Source: Muricea muricata (Eukaryota > Cnidaria > Anthozoa > Malacalcyonacea > Plexauridae). From it: a DNA stretch of 64,000 nucleotides. This document shows, in pieces, positions 14,501 through 35,577 of this stretch. The stretch is from contig OY979729.1 in assembly GCA_963855995.1 (NCBI GenBank), positions 9,318,115 through 9,382,114 on the forward strand, written 5' to 3'. Each line of letters opens with the position of its first letter. The first letter of the stretch is position 1. The translations under genes were made by a program, and so were the position numbers. Under the pieces are notes generated by a model. It searched no databases and had not been told where the DNA came from. It saw nothing but the letters and a program-made list of their open reading frames with translations.

Positions 14501-15306
14501 AGTTGTTGCAAGTTGTGCTCTACAACTTGTTACAATGGTGTGATGACTGTTGTCAACAACCATTGTTCACGTTTGCTCACGGTCAACAATCAATGTTCAA
14601 TCATTGTTGCGACAACCATCAACAAGCTTTTTTCATGAACTATTGTCGGCTGTTGTTCCAACAACTTTGTGACAACTATTGTTCTTTGTCAAGATCGAAC
14701 AATACTCATCAACATTGTCAATTTAACCTGTTCATTGCTGTTAAACCTTGATAACACTATTTCTCAGCGAGCAACGTTGCATCAACCTGATCAATTTTCG
14801 CTAATTTAGGCCGAACAATATTGCTGACAACATTGAAAGCGATCGGCAGCAACCATTCTTGAAGTCTGTTTTTATCAACCTTGAACGGGACTTGAACAGT
14901 TCGTTCATTTTTCCTGTTTATCAATCAAAACGTTCTATAAGCTAAATGTATTCGAGCCCCCCCCCCCCCCGAGTCTATCGCCGGGCTGGCTTCACTTGAA
15001 ATTTACAAATGTGAAAAAATAGGTACACTAATGCGTACACAATTAAAAGCTTAAGGTATTCGGGGCAGAACTCAGCTCGGGTTTTCAAACCCTTTGTTAG
15101 TGCGAGGTATATTTGTTAGTGTCTAAACACGTTACACGACTTGTACAAGTAAAGTTATACGTGATGTGCATTTTTTCTGCTCTTCTAGCGAGGCTGGCGT
15201 TCCTGAACTCTTAGAAGTTGAGGATATGTTATCAGTGACCAATCCTGAACCGAAGAGCGTCATGACTTATGTCTCGTCAATATACAAACATTTTAATCCT
15301 TCTTGA
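2586..15306 (+). CDS. Smoothelin-like protein with C-terminal calponin-homology domain, 9 exons
   Basis: Coding exons with GT-AG introns and matching phases: 2586-2618, 4500-4727, 6012-6066, 6201-8322, 12263-12567, 13133-13265, 13758-13839, 14189-14343 and 15189-15306. They give 1,076 codons ending ...KHFNPS. Two smoothelin-type basic helices (DFDERRKIRADLRAVRKK and IEDRRRIRARIRELKRQK) sit near residues 12-29 and 88-105. Exon 4 encodes a long acidic, Ser/Thr/Glu-rich region, then four ~31-residue repeats around residues 450-555 with VDFR, LKKSG and VNLE. A Thr/Lys-rich stretch (exon 5) and a basic helix (exon 6) follow. The last ~105 residues are a type-2 CH domain (LLAWCRFKL, NFSSSWADGLAFCAL). 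The architecture matches vertebrate smoothelins, which bind actin in contractile cells; the role here is inferred. The start ATG is the first in frame, but exon 1 is tiny and unseen 5' exons or isoforms are possible. The exon 2 acceptor was chosen to keep phase. Introns of 1.9 kb (2619-4499), 3.9 kb (8323-12262) and others hold repeats or nothing recognisable. Confidence 0.92.
5150..5745. mobile_element. Fold-back element with 21-bp tandem repeats in both arms
   Basis: Three copies of a 21-bp unit (GAGCATATACACGACGCTGAA) at about 5201-5262 are mirrored by five inverted copies at 5593-5695. Outside them both arms share CAATATGCAAGAGC or TAATATGCAAGAGC and a TACGTA-TCCATATA segment in inverted orientation. 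The unit lies in a smoothelin intron. A tRNA-derived segment sits in the centre. Confidence 0.7.
5455..5535 (-). mobile_element. tRNA-derived SINE-like segment
   Basis: On the minus strand there is an A-box-like TTAGCTCAGTAGTCTAGG and, about 30 bases later, a near-consensus B box GGGTTCGAGCCCGG. Acceptor-stem pairing is poor, so this looks like a tRNA-derived SINE head, not a functional tRNA. T-rich runs follow at about 5400-5450. Confidence 0.6.
11851..12200. mobile_element. TTGCAACAAG-type fold-back element
   Basis: It begins ACACGGTAAAAACTCC and continues with many diverged copies of TTGTTGCAACTTGT in both orientations. It belongs to the same family as the segments near 14452, 16890, 32205, 33540, 41566, 47330 and 54820. 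The right end is unclear. Confidence 0.6.
12588..12667. repeat. Minisatellite, ~18-bp unit
   Basis: About five tandem copies of a unit reading TTTTGTACCCAGGGTA lie just 3' of smoothelin exon 5. They are inside the intron, so they do not alter the protein. Confidence 0.75.
13300..13710 (+). repeat. Polypurine (G/A) tract of ~400 bp
   Basis: The plus strand is almost only G and A here, as irregular GGA, GAA and GGGGA runs with scattered T and C. It lies in the smoothelin intron between exons 6 and 7. Long open frames on either strand are by-products of the composition. Confidence 0.85.
14452..14830. mobile_element. TTGTGACAAC-type fold-back element
   Basis: It starts at CTACACTCGCAAAAAAAC and holds repeated GTTGTTGCAAG, ACAACTTTGTGACAAC and AACAATATTG motifs in both directions. 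This is a diverged member of the ACACG...AAAAA fold-back family, within the last smoothelin intron. Confidence 0.5.
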
Positions 15307-15900
15307 AAGGTGATATAGTTTTTAGATTTATATAGTTACAGAATATTAGATGAGTGTGCGATATTAAGAAATTACTAGCTAGAATTTAGGTCAATGGGGG
15401 CATAATATAAGCTTAAATATTTCCTACTGGGAAATCGTTTATAGGATAAAGCGAAAGAGATTTGGGGTTCCAATTTTTATTTGGTTTATATTGTCTTTGA
15501 AAATCGAATTGCTACCTTGCATGCTAATATATCGCTTATTTAGAACTATGCTGATATATTGGGTAGGGTGGGGGTCTTTTTGTGCAGTGTTTTTATTCTT
15601 GACTTGCAACCAAGCCTACAAAGGGTTGAAAGAAAACGAGGTAGCGGTCATGTTGATCCTAAGAGTGACGAAAATTGGCTTCGCCCAAATTTGGGGCTTT
15701 TGCCTGAAGTTAAGGCACTATCACGTTTTGCAACGCAATTCTACTCTTGTGAAGGATATTTGAAATATAAAAAAAGACATTAGCAAAATGTAATGAAGAC
15801 GCGTACTTGCCAATTTTACATCTCTCAAGAGTAGAATTACGTTACAAGTTTCAATCAATTACAGCGTGTAGCAGTGCCTTTATCGTTCCAGTATTCATAG

Positions 15901-16153
15901 CAGTGGTGGCGCCAGAGGGGGCAAGGGGGATTTCCCCCCCCCTCCCCCAATTTGTGTCCTGCCCATAAGCCTCCACCCCGAAGACCGCTAGAATGTTGCC
16001 CACTTTCTCCAAGTTTCATTAAAATTATAACCTATCTACTGACCATCATTAGTATCTAAAACAATCTTGCCCCCCAAAAGAAACATTCCTTTGTCCTCCA
16101 ATAACCCCCCCCCCTCCCCCCCCCCAATTCAGTTTAGCCTGGCGCCGCCACTG
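15901..16153. mobile_element. hAT-type MITE with 8-bp target duplication
   Basis: The terminal inverted repeats are CAGTGGTGGCGCCAGAG and CTGGCGCCGCCACTG (right end as written). The element is directly flanked on both sides by ATTCATAG. An 8-bp duplication and CAGTG ends are typical of hAT elements. At 253 bp with C-rich interior it is non-autonomous. Confidence 0.85.
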
Positions 16154-16889
16154 ATTCATAGAGTTAACTGGTGCTAAGTTAGGTGAAAGATAATGAGATT
16201 CTTTCATTTCTACATCACTAACGTGGACATGTGTGCAAGTGGATGCAAGCCAAGACTACACTGTGATGCAAATTTATGACAGAAAAACCACATATCGACC
16301 AGAAAATAACTAGGATATATTTCGACTATACAACATTTTCTATTGACTGAAAAGTGAATTAAGTGAGAATTGATTGTATCGTCACGGAATAGGAAATAAG
16401 AATTAGGGCCGCTCAGCAATGCCACGGCCCGTAATAGTCCTACAGTTTTCTGGCCAGAATAATGGGAAAATCAGTTTAGACCATTTATTAGCCAGAAAAT
16501 GCAGTTGACTGCGCAGGTTCTACATAAAGAGCATTCGGACGCATGCACAGCAACATGCCCAGATGCTCCTACCCGCGTGGCCTTTCTGCTTATTCCGTGT
16601 TCTGTGGTATTGACCATGCAATTTTCAGGATGGTATCGAGCTCGCTCCCAGTCTACTCTCTTCTCGAGTGATCTTCGTTATCGTCATTAATAGTTTTGTA
16701 ATTGTTAGAAGTGTGTTGAGATTTATAACGAAAGCATCGTATGTATTTTTAACTAAATGGGTATTTCCATGCTTATATAAAAGAGATTCTATATTGTAGC
16801 TTTCAGTGTATGTGAGAATTTTGTAGTATGAAATTTAGGAATAAAGTTACTTCTATATTTTCTGTGATTTTATGGAATCCTGTGTAGTA

Positions 16890-17330
16890 CACACGTAAAA
16901 ACGCACAAGTTGCTACAGACCTGCAAACAAGTTGTAACAAGTCGGTTCACAAGTTGTTAACAAGATGTATTCGCACTGCTTGTTCCAAATTTGTTGGAAC
17001 AAGTTTGGAACAAGCTGTTGACAAATTGTAACAAGCTTGATGGGACTATCAGACCTGTTACAAGATTGTTCCAACAAGACTGATACAGCATGATATAACA
17101 ATATTGTTACAGCCTTGTGTTGTCAATCTTGTAACAAACTTGCTACAACAGGATTGTATCAGAGTTGTTAGAACAACCTTGTAACAAGTCTGATATTTTC
17201 GTCAAGCTTGTTACAAGTTGTCAACAAGTTTGGAACAACTTGTTGACAACTTTGGAACAAGCAGTGCGAACACATCTTGTTGACGGCTTGTCTGCAGACT
17301 TGTTACAAGTTGTGAGATTTTTACGTGTAG
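16890..17330. mobile_element. Fold-back element of the TTGTAACAAG family, near-palindromic 440 bp
   Basis: The two halves are reverse complements around about 17110. The left half has CACGTAAAAA, AACAAGTTGTAACAAGTC, CGCACTGCTTGTTCCAAA and AACAAGCTTGA. The right half has the complements, ending TTTTTACGTG. No transposase is encoded; short ORFs in it come from the repeat. Confidence 0.75.
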
Positions 17331-17790
17331 TAGTTAGAATGGTCTATTCTGAGATGTCATTTATCTCATATTCTTTTTATAGTATTTGTAAATTCTGAAC
17401 GCTCATTGGCTAATAGCCGGGTTGATATCCCCTATATCAAAATTATTTTAGATTTTTTTGTGCCATATTCTAAGAGTAATTCTTCTATTCATGAACATTT
17501 GAGTAGTAAGTTCATTTCAATTTGTCATTCATGAAGGAAATTCATGTCATTCATTAATAATTCATGAAGGAAATTCAAAAGAAATACATATTTAATTAGT
17601 GTTTTGAAACTGGAGGAAAAGTGTCTTAAAAGCAGGTGGCAGATTTGAAATGTCTCAGGGAACAGCGGGGCTGATTAAGTATTCGTTTTCAAACTACTAG
17701 TAGTTTGAAATTTTTCAACGTAATAGTAGTTTGAAATTTTTCAAGGTACTAGTACTTTAAATTGCATAATTGATGAGTTTGAGAAGTCAG

Positions 17791-17873
17791 TTCAAATACT
17801 CGACAGAGGACTTTACCGTGATTTCAAATCTTAAAATCCCGGTAAAGTCCTCTCGTATTTGAACTATTACTTC
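17791..17873. repeat. Hairpin (inverted repeat)
   Basis: TTCAAATACTCGACAGAGGA and CTTTACCG on the left pair with CGGTAAAG, TCCTCTCGTATTTGAA on the right, with a ~22-base AT-rich loop. Confidence 0.75.
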
Positions 17874-18466
17874 AAACACAGTAATACGCTGGAGTTAAAT
17901 ACGGAAAAGGAGGGATTTATGCCATATAAAGACCCCTAGGACGCACGGCGGTCGAGGGCTTTATATGACATTCGAGGCTGTTTAACTAACATAATTTATT
18001 TTTAGGAGGTTTTCTAACAGAGTATTTTGACTTCAAAGAATGTAAGTCGAGATTCTTCGAGATTTTTTTCACAAATTTGATCTATTTATTCAAGGTATTT
18101 ATCGATAAATACCTTGGAACATCAAAGAAAACCGACTCAAAAATAAGTTAAACTGATCAAACACTGGTGTTTGATCGTCAAAGACAAAACCTTCCACACA
18201 CAAAAAACAAAATTAATTCCCACATTTGCCGTTTTGCCAATTTCCACTCGTATTGATATAACTGTAATTATATTAACGCGGCAAATATATGTTTTAAATG
18301 TTAAAATCCATTGCTTTGCGGGGGCTGGGGCTTATATGCGTTTCGTTTAAGGTGTCCACCCAATATCTTCACATTCATCGCTTTTCAACGCATCCCTATT
18401 TTCCGACTGAACTTTGGACCGTAAGTATCATAAAATGATTCAATCGTATCCATTACACAAAACCTC

Positions 18467-28262
<9,796 letters not shown>

Positions 28263-30027
28263 ATTTATCTCTTGGTGCTTTAATTACAACTGAAAAAAAG
28301 GAATTTAACAAATACCTTTAGGCTGGACAAGTATGTATTACAATGCATTAATAATCAAAGTTATGTAAATTAATCTTTATTCAAAGATTAACAGAGTCGT
28401 CACTGAAATTGAAATTTGCCAGTTAACACAACACATTTGTTGTCAGTGTTGGCATAATATAAGGCCATTCCTGAAACATTGTCTTTCTGGTATTCTGGAA
28501 CTTTAAGATGCATTTTATAACATGTCCCTGTCCAAAATTGTGTAAAAGTGAGACATCATGCGGTCAAAGCTCTCATATATTGTGCATTCTAGGAGAAGTT
28601 GCTTGCAACTGATAAATTTAAGCTGTAAAATTTACTTAATTATTTTTCAAGCAGTGTAGAGGGGGGCTGGGGGTGCTTTTGCTGAGGGGTTGACTAGCAG
28701 CTAATTAAACCAACCAACCATTATAAATAACTGATAACAATAAATATTCAAACATGTTTCGGTCCATAAGTTTTCATCTTCAAGAGATACAATTGTACCA
28801 GTTCATGTAAATTTTACCAGTTCAAATCTACCAGTATCAAACCTTAGCAAGCCAGCTGCCCTTCAACCATGGGCTATGCACCCATGTGCATTCCGTGCAC
28901 TGCGCAGCAGATATATCCGGGGTGGCATCGCTTTAGTGCCTGGCGTATCGGCATACAATGAGCAAAATCATAAATGTTGGTCAATCGAGTTACGAGCTGT
29001 TAGCACCATTTATATACTGTAATTTGTATATGACTGCTTGTATTTTGTTAAAAATAGGCAAAATTTGGATTCCATTTTAATGATTTTTTATATTTTGAAA
29101 ATTCATACTCAGCATGGTAGCTCAAAACATTTGGCATATCTCTGGCGTGCATTTTACATGGAATGCACCCTGGGTTATGCGAGGGTTAGCTGGTTATTGA
29201 TACCACTTTTTTGTCCCCTTATTAGTGAAATTACATCATTTTTAAATTACTCATAATCGCCATGGCGTGCCCGTTGGGGTGGGGGGGGCAATTACAACAA
29301 TTACCCAGGAGCAGTTTTATGCTTTAAAATTTGATTGACTGGTCACTCTTGCAGTTTCATGGGCAACTGGGCAAGTAAGGATAAGAGTGCAAAATTGAAA
29401 TATCTCTCATATTTGTTCAATTTTGAACCACAATTTCGCACTAAGCGATATTTTGAATTTTCTCTTACCCATAAAGTTACCTTCATACAATTGTGCCATC
29501 CATATCGCAACATTTTTGAGATTTTTTATTCCATTTTCAAAAATACTTCATTTTACATAAATGTTATGGTTTCAATAATTTCACCAAAAAGGTTTCTTTG
29601 TTAGTTAAAACTTATTTATTTGGAATTTTTACAATGAACTGTTTTATTTGTTACTAATTTACGTGTTTTCTTCGGTTAGGGAAAACCAGAACACATAGAG
29701 TGAGCAAGAAGGGGGGGGCACCCCCATTTTTAAAGGTGGGCTGTGTATTACCATTTACGCATTGATAATAAAAACCTAACGAAAGTGCTATAACAAGAGG
29801 TAAAGAAGAAAATGCATTTCAACTGTCTTGAGGTTCAAGTTTTCTACTGCTTTGCGCAAATGGTGGGGACTAACTAACGGTGCGCTCGTGGGTTTCTCTC
29901 CCCCCCCCCCCCCCCCCCCCTTCAACTCCACTCAACTTTATCAAGCTAAGCCCCAAATGAACCCCTGACAACACGTTAAAGGTTTTTAATAAAAAAAAGC
30001 TGTGAAACAAATTTTCGACAATTAAAG
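28263..30027. other. Divergent intergenic region between DPH1 and GLOD4
   Basis: About 1.8 kb separates the two start codons, which point away from each other, so both promoters should lie here. No TATA box or CpG-rich core was clear. A run of about 20 C's lies at 29901-29920 and a smaller G run at 29279-29288. No other gene was seen. Confidence 0.6.
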
Positions 30028-33000
30028 ATGACTTCCAGAAGAGCACTCCATTTCGTGTTTAAAATCGGCAATCGTAAGGCGAACGCAAAGTTTTATAGAG
30101 ATCTACTTGGATTGAAGGTAACATATACGTCACCAGTATTCATGGATCTTCATGCTGATATTATATAGTGTTATAATGCTTATGTTGTGCCTGTAAATAA
30201 CGAAATAATATGCTTATAATTGAGTCTCTTATCAAAATATGACGTGTCTGTAACTAAAGATATAACACAAAAATTATTATGACATATTTTTGGGCAGCTA
30301 TGTACAAAGTTAATATATCCTCTTTTTCTATTTAAATGTACATTGTTTACCTTCTTAATGCGCAGGAACCAATGTTCCATCTCACATATCAAGTTTTTAA
30401 AAGTGACAGTCATTTAGATGGTCAAAAGTAATAGAATTTCATTGTCTTAATTATTTGAAAGTGTGTATTGAAAGTTGCCGGGTGATGAGATTGTATATTT
30501 ATGGAATAGCTGGCTGTTGTCTGTCTAACATCTTGGTTTGTGATGCATGATCTTGCTTGGATGCATGAAATGGTTGTTTCTTAGTTGTGTTCCCTTGCTC
30601 CCCCCGATTTTTGCTCTGTTCTGTGTTTTCATTGCAAAATTGGCGACCTGAGTGTTCCCTTGTTTCCTAAAAACACCTGGGAACCCTCTGTACAGTAACG
30701 GTTGATTAGATTGACCTGTTTCATTCTAAACAGTCATCTTTCCCAGGTTTTAAGACATGAAGAATTTGAAGAAGGATGCAAAGCTTCATGTAATGGGTAT
30801 GTAAAGATGATTTTCTCCAAATTATATTATATGATATTTAATCAATGTATTTGAGAATGGGAAAACGTGACTTGCATTCTTCAATTTCTTTTTAATATAA
30901 ACTTTCAGACCATACGATGGAAAATGGAGTAAAACTATGGCAGGTTATGGACCAGAAGATGATCACTTTGTTGTTGAGTTGACATATAACTATGGAATTA
31001 AAGAATATAAGTTAGGAAATGATTTTCAGGTAGATACCTGCCATGTGGTGATTATGATTCCCACAAAAGTCATCCTCTAAAATATGCCCTCCCTGCCTCT
31101 ATTAATTGACCCTATTCCCCTTGATTTACTGAGAAACATTTAACAAAATCACCATTGTGCAAAAATCATTGAAGATTACCTTCTATGGTTTTAATGACCA
31201 GATGTGTCATCCCCCCACCCCCACCTGGTACACCCATCAAATATTGCTACTCTTACAATATGCATTTAGTGAAATTTCATAGATCCTGTTTAATACACAG
31301 TTTTTTTGTAATAAAATTATAAACAGGGCCTGACAGTTTCATCAAGTGATGCTGTCAAGAGATTTAAAAATGGTGAAAGTTTTGTTTTAAAAGACTTGGG
31401 AAATGAAACATACAAAACTCAGTCTCCAGATGGCTACATATTTTATCTTGTTGATAAAGACAAACAACAAGGTAAGGCAAAAAAAATTAATGCTGATTTC
31501 AAGTTTGTGATTCTATGTGAACAATACTTAAATCGGTGGCATTAGAATGGACAATAAAGCTAATTAAAGGGTATAGAGAATTGGAACAATCCCACCACAC
31601 CTACATCACCCTTGCCCCTCCCCCCTCCACACACACACACACACCTCATCCCCCACATACACCTAACTGTCTCTTCTTTTGCCACACCTTACCTACTCTC
31701 ACCCCTGTACAAACCTTACCCCCACATAGCCCTTGCTGTCCTGCCCCCTCATGCATACCCTCACACCTCACTCTTCTACATGCAAAGATACAAAATAGTG
31801 TTGATATGACATTAGCATGAACATTTGGCAATAATTTCAGATCCAGTTGAAAAAGTGTCACTGGGCATTTCAGACCTGAGCAAATCGATCAAATACTGGC
31901 ATGACTTATTGGGAATGAAAATATATGAGCAACACAGTGATAAAGCACTGCTTGGCTATGGTGACGATCAATGCAAGCTTGAACTTGTGTCTGTTTCTGA
32001 ACCACTGGATCATGGTACAGGCTTTGGTAGGATAGCCTTCAGCTGTCCACGTGATCAACTGCCTGAGATCGAGGCCAAGGTGAAGGAAGCTGGCTATACT
32101 GTTATCACCCCCCTCGTCAAGCTGGATACTCCTGGCAAAGCTGCCGTTGAGGTTGTCATTTTAGCTGATGTGGTAAGCCGCACATTTTACACATGTCAGG
32201 CAAAATAGTGCAAGTTGCAACAAGCTCGTGGGCATCTTGCAACAGACTTGTTTTTAACAAACCCGTATCAGGATAAGTTCACATGGCTTGCAATAGCTTG
32301 TTGAGGACAAGCTGGTGCAAGATGTTCGGTGCGTTGGATGTTTAGTGCTTTGGGTTTGTTGGGTTCTTTGGGTTTGTTGGGTGCTTTGGGTTTGTTGGGC
32401 GCTTTGGGTTTGTTGGATGCTTCATGTTTGTTGGATGCTTTGGGTTTGTTGGGCACTTGGGTTTGTTGAGTACTTTGGGTGCATGTTTGGTACTTTAGGT
32501 TTGTCGGGTGCTTCAAGCCTTGTCTTACAATACAGTAGGCCCTGAATGGGAACAAAGCTAAATCTTATAGTAATATTGTTAATAATATTTATATTAATAT
32601 AATATTAAGTTTCCCCGCTGTTGTAGGATGGTCATGAGATATGTTTCGTTGGAGACGAGGCATTCAGAGAACTTTCTCAAGTCGATCCAAAGTCAAACGC
32701 TCTTTTAGATGAGGTAAAATGCATGGATGTTGAATGAGGATGCAAAAACGAACGTTTATAACCATCTACACAACTAAGCTTGTGGTCATGTTGCATCAAC
32801 CCATGTTGGCTTCATCAAATTGTATGTACAGTGTGTATAAAAAAAGTAGACAATTTTGAAACAGCTCTCAACCTTGTGAAGCGGCTTGAAGTATGAAATT
32901 TTTTATTAATATAGATGGCTTGGGTACTTGTGAAGTAGAATAAACGAAAGTATTCTGAAATTCAAATGTTTTATAAGACTCAGGGGGCGGTGGGTGTGCA

Positions 33001-35027
33001 TTTTCGAACACATTAAAAATGGCTTGTGCTCAAAATTTGAATGCTGAAATGTAATTTTGAGTTGTTAGGTAGAAAATATGTTAGGTTTTTTGTTGGTGTT
33101 CAAAATTTAGAGATATTTGATTGAGTTTAAGTAAGCCCGTGTGAACGCCGTGTATATTTTTCTTAATAAGAATCCGGTTTTTCTAAAGGAAGAGTTCTAA
33201 ATTTAATTAAATGTAAAATGGGCGGTTGTATGCAAATCAGGTAAACGTCTGAAATTAAGCATGCACAAAGCTGATTTTGTGCGACGTTTGAACGGCGGAA
33301 ATTTTCTGAAATTTGGAATAGCATCACACCTGCCGACACCTTTTGCATTCACTAAGTTAAAATTACTTTAAAGCATTAAAGTATCGCGCAAGCAATAATT
33401 ATCTTGTCGTAAAAGACACCCCCCCCAAAAAAAAAATGAAAACCCAACTTCGTATATTCAGGCGCTTAAGCCTTAACGAAATAGAGAGAGATATCAGATT
33501 TGTCTACTTATTTTTGGCACACCCTGCAGTTTCTGAAAATCAGTAAGACTTGTTGCAACCTAAGACTTGCTACAGGTTGGTCAAACAACTTGCATCAAAT
33601 TGAAATATAATTTTGTGGGAACACCACGTAAGTTTATTATCGCAAAGCTTTCGATCCGTACGCTCGGATCTTCATATGAAATTCACACGTCTTTTAAAAA
33701 GGTAAAATGCCGTGATTTGTATGCTCGCGTGACTTGATTTCGGATACAAATCGCGACATTTTACCTATTTAATAAATTCACATTAGTCGCATTACTATTA
33801 GCACTGATGAAGATCCGAGCTTACGGATCGAAAGCTTTGCGATAGTAAACTTACGTAGTGTCTCCACAAAATTCTATTTTAATTTGATATTCACCATGCA
33901 AACTTACAAGGAAACTTGCATCAAGCTTGTGGAGTAAATTTCTTGCATGACAATCAACTAGTTGCGCCAAGCCTGTTGACATGAACTAGCAGCAGATTCA
34001 TGATCCAGTAATATCGGCTTTATCACTGCAAGTGTGTAGTATACTTTCTGTAACTTTCGCATTTCTGGCTGTTTTGGGATGGTGACATCATGAAAGTAGT
34101 CAGGGAGGCAGAGGTAATTTTACCTGCCTTCTCGAGGGACAAATCAATTTTGCTCTTGAATTGACTGTTGGATGCCTAATATCACAATTCTGAATGTTGT
34201 TTGGCCCGATTTATCTTGTGGGCTTCGGTCAACACGTTTTTCTTCAGTTTTATTATAAAACTATTATGTGGCCAAAAATAGTAAACTTTCAAATTCGCTC
34301 ATTTGAAAAATAACTTGTATCATAAGAAAGCTTATAAAAAACAACATATAAGACATCATAACGGGCACCCTTGTTTTTCAAGCCGTTTTTGAGTTATTGC
34401 TGCTTCAAAATGGGAAAGTGTCCTAAAATGGCGCTAATTTTCTGGGCACTAGTCGGAAAATAAGTTTTCAAACGCTCACAACTCAACAAAAATGTGAAAA
34501 ATAAAAGTAACCATAATAATGTGTTATATTTAATTTTTTATTACCTTTTTGATAACGTAAGTGGTTTTTCCTAGAAATAAATCTGAAATTTCGCCTTTCA
34601 TGACAATAATATAGTTTTATGGAAGATTTCGGGAAAAACGTGTTGGCTGCAGCCCACAAGAAATTTTATCGCGTTCAACATGCAGAAATATATTTATTAG
34701 ACCTAAAGGTACAATAGAAACATAAAATGAAATTGTCCCTAGGTATGGTAAGTAAACATATATTTTTGTCCCTCTGCCTCCCCGACTAAAGTAAACGTAT
34801 TGCGTTTTGGACGGTTCTGGAAAATTTTCATTATTTGGTATTTATCACCGCCCGCCCCCAACTTTCCATCATTAATGACCGATCTCTGGACTACAAACCT
34901 TCGATATTTCAAGCGTCTCTAATTTCAACGCGAATTCCTTCTTTTTTTTCAGGCAATGGAGCAAGACAAAAGTGATGAGTGGTTTGAAAAGAAAAGAAAA
35001 CGAAGAGAAGAATTAAAAAATAAATAA
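30028..35027 (+). CDS. GLOD4: Glyoxalase domain-containing protein 4, 7 exons
   Basis: Exons 30028-30117, 30747-30796, 30909-31029, 31327-31471, 31841-32172, 32627-32713 and 34953-35027 join in phase to 900 nt (299 residues plus stop), the normal size of GLOD4 (about 300 residues). The product has two vicinal-oxygen-chelate (glyoxalase-fold) modules. The first starts [20 protein letters not shown] and contains [24 protein letters not shown] and [16 protein letters not shown]. The second starts [18 protein letters not shown] and contains [35 protein letters not shown] and [16 protein letters not shown]. The C-terminus ([17 protein letters not shown]) is lysine/arginine-rich. Vertebrate GLOD4 has been reported to be mitochondrial, but its enzymatic activity is uncertain and none is claimed here. 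Minisatellite and fold-back repeats lie in the introns at 32205-32520 and 33540-33980. It is divergent from DPH1. Confidence 0.96.
31631..31645. repeat. Short (CA)n microsatellite in a C-rich pyrimidine tract
   Basis: A brief ACACACACACAC run sits inside a CCT/CAC-rich stretch from about 31580 to 31775 in a GLOD4 intron. Confidence 0.8.
32205..32520. repeat. Fold-back fragment followed by ~18-bp minisatellite
   Basis: Positions 32205-32325 carry GCAAGTTGCAACAAGCTCG-type motifs of the fold-back family. From about 32335 to 32520 a unit close to GTGCTTTGGGTTTGTTGG is repeated around ten times with drift. Both are intronic in GLOD4. Confidence 0.75.
33540..33985. mobile_element. Nested fold-back element inside a TTGCAACAAG-type repeat
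   Basis: The inner unit (about 33597-33886) has long inverted arms sharing TTTTGTGG, CGTAAGTTTA, TCGCAAAGCTTTCGATCCGT and CGGATCTTCAT, with the spacer containing a second short inversion (GTAAAATGCCG and CGACATTTTAC). On both sides lie CAACTTGCATCAA-like sequences of the other fold-back family. Confidence 0.75.
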
Positions 35028-35254
35028 TGTGATTAAATGAATTGTTACTGAGTCTCAATGATTTTTCAACAGACGTTTTGACAAACTCGTAAATCTTTCT
35101 TCGTTGGCGGATAGTTATCGGTTTCATCCGATAAGGTTATGTGGAGCGCGGTTTATGTCTATGTAGAGGGACATTTTGTCATCTGACATTGTTTTTAATG
35201 TTTTCCCGCCGGTGGTGAAAGCTCTGCCTAGCATTGACCAAAAATGCCTTTTCT

Positions 35255-35370
35255 GAATATGAATATTTATGCCCAGCAAGTCATACATGTCAAACAATTC
35301 AAGTTTATATTAAATTTTTAAACTTGAATTGTTTGACATTTAAAATTATACTTGCTGGGCATTCATATTC
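35255..35370. repeat. Palindrome, ~52-bp arms
   Basis: GAATATGAAT, TGCCCAGCAAG and TGTCAAACAATTCAAGTTTA on the left pair with the reverse complements on the right. The right arm and its flank (GGGCATTCATATTCATACT) reappear near 41818, showing it is a dispersed repeat. Confidence 0.8.
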
Positions 35371-35577
35371 ATACTCAGATTACGTTTTCCGCCTGGTATT
35401 TCAATTGCTACTATTCAAAAATAGCTTTTGTTTCGCTTCGTTCGAGATTTTCGGCTCATAATAATTCGAACATAATCCACTTTCGTTGTTCGAATCGTAG
35501 TGGCGCGGTATCAGTTGATGTTCCGAACCACTTTTTACACACAAGGACGATGGTGTTAGACGGAGACATATCCCAAG

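Larger units (their letters stand above)
15307..18466. other. Intergenic between convergent smoothelin and DPH1
   Basis: The 3' UTRs of both genes should lie here. No further coding exon was recognised. It contains a hAT-type MITE (15901-16153), a large fold-back element (16890-17330) and a hairpin (17791-17873). AATAAA-like strings occur, for example near 16842, but cannot be tied to a transcript end. Confidence 0.6.
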
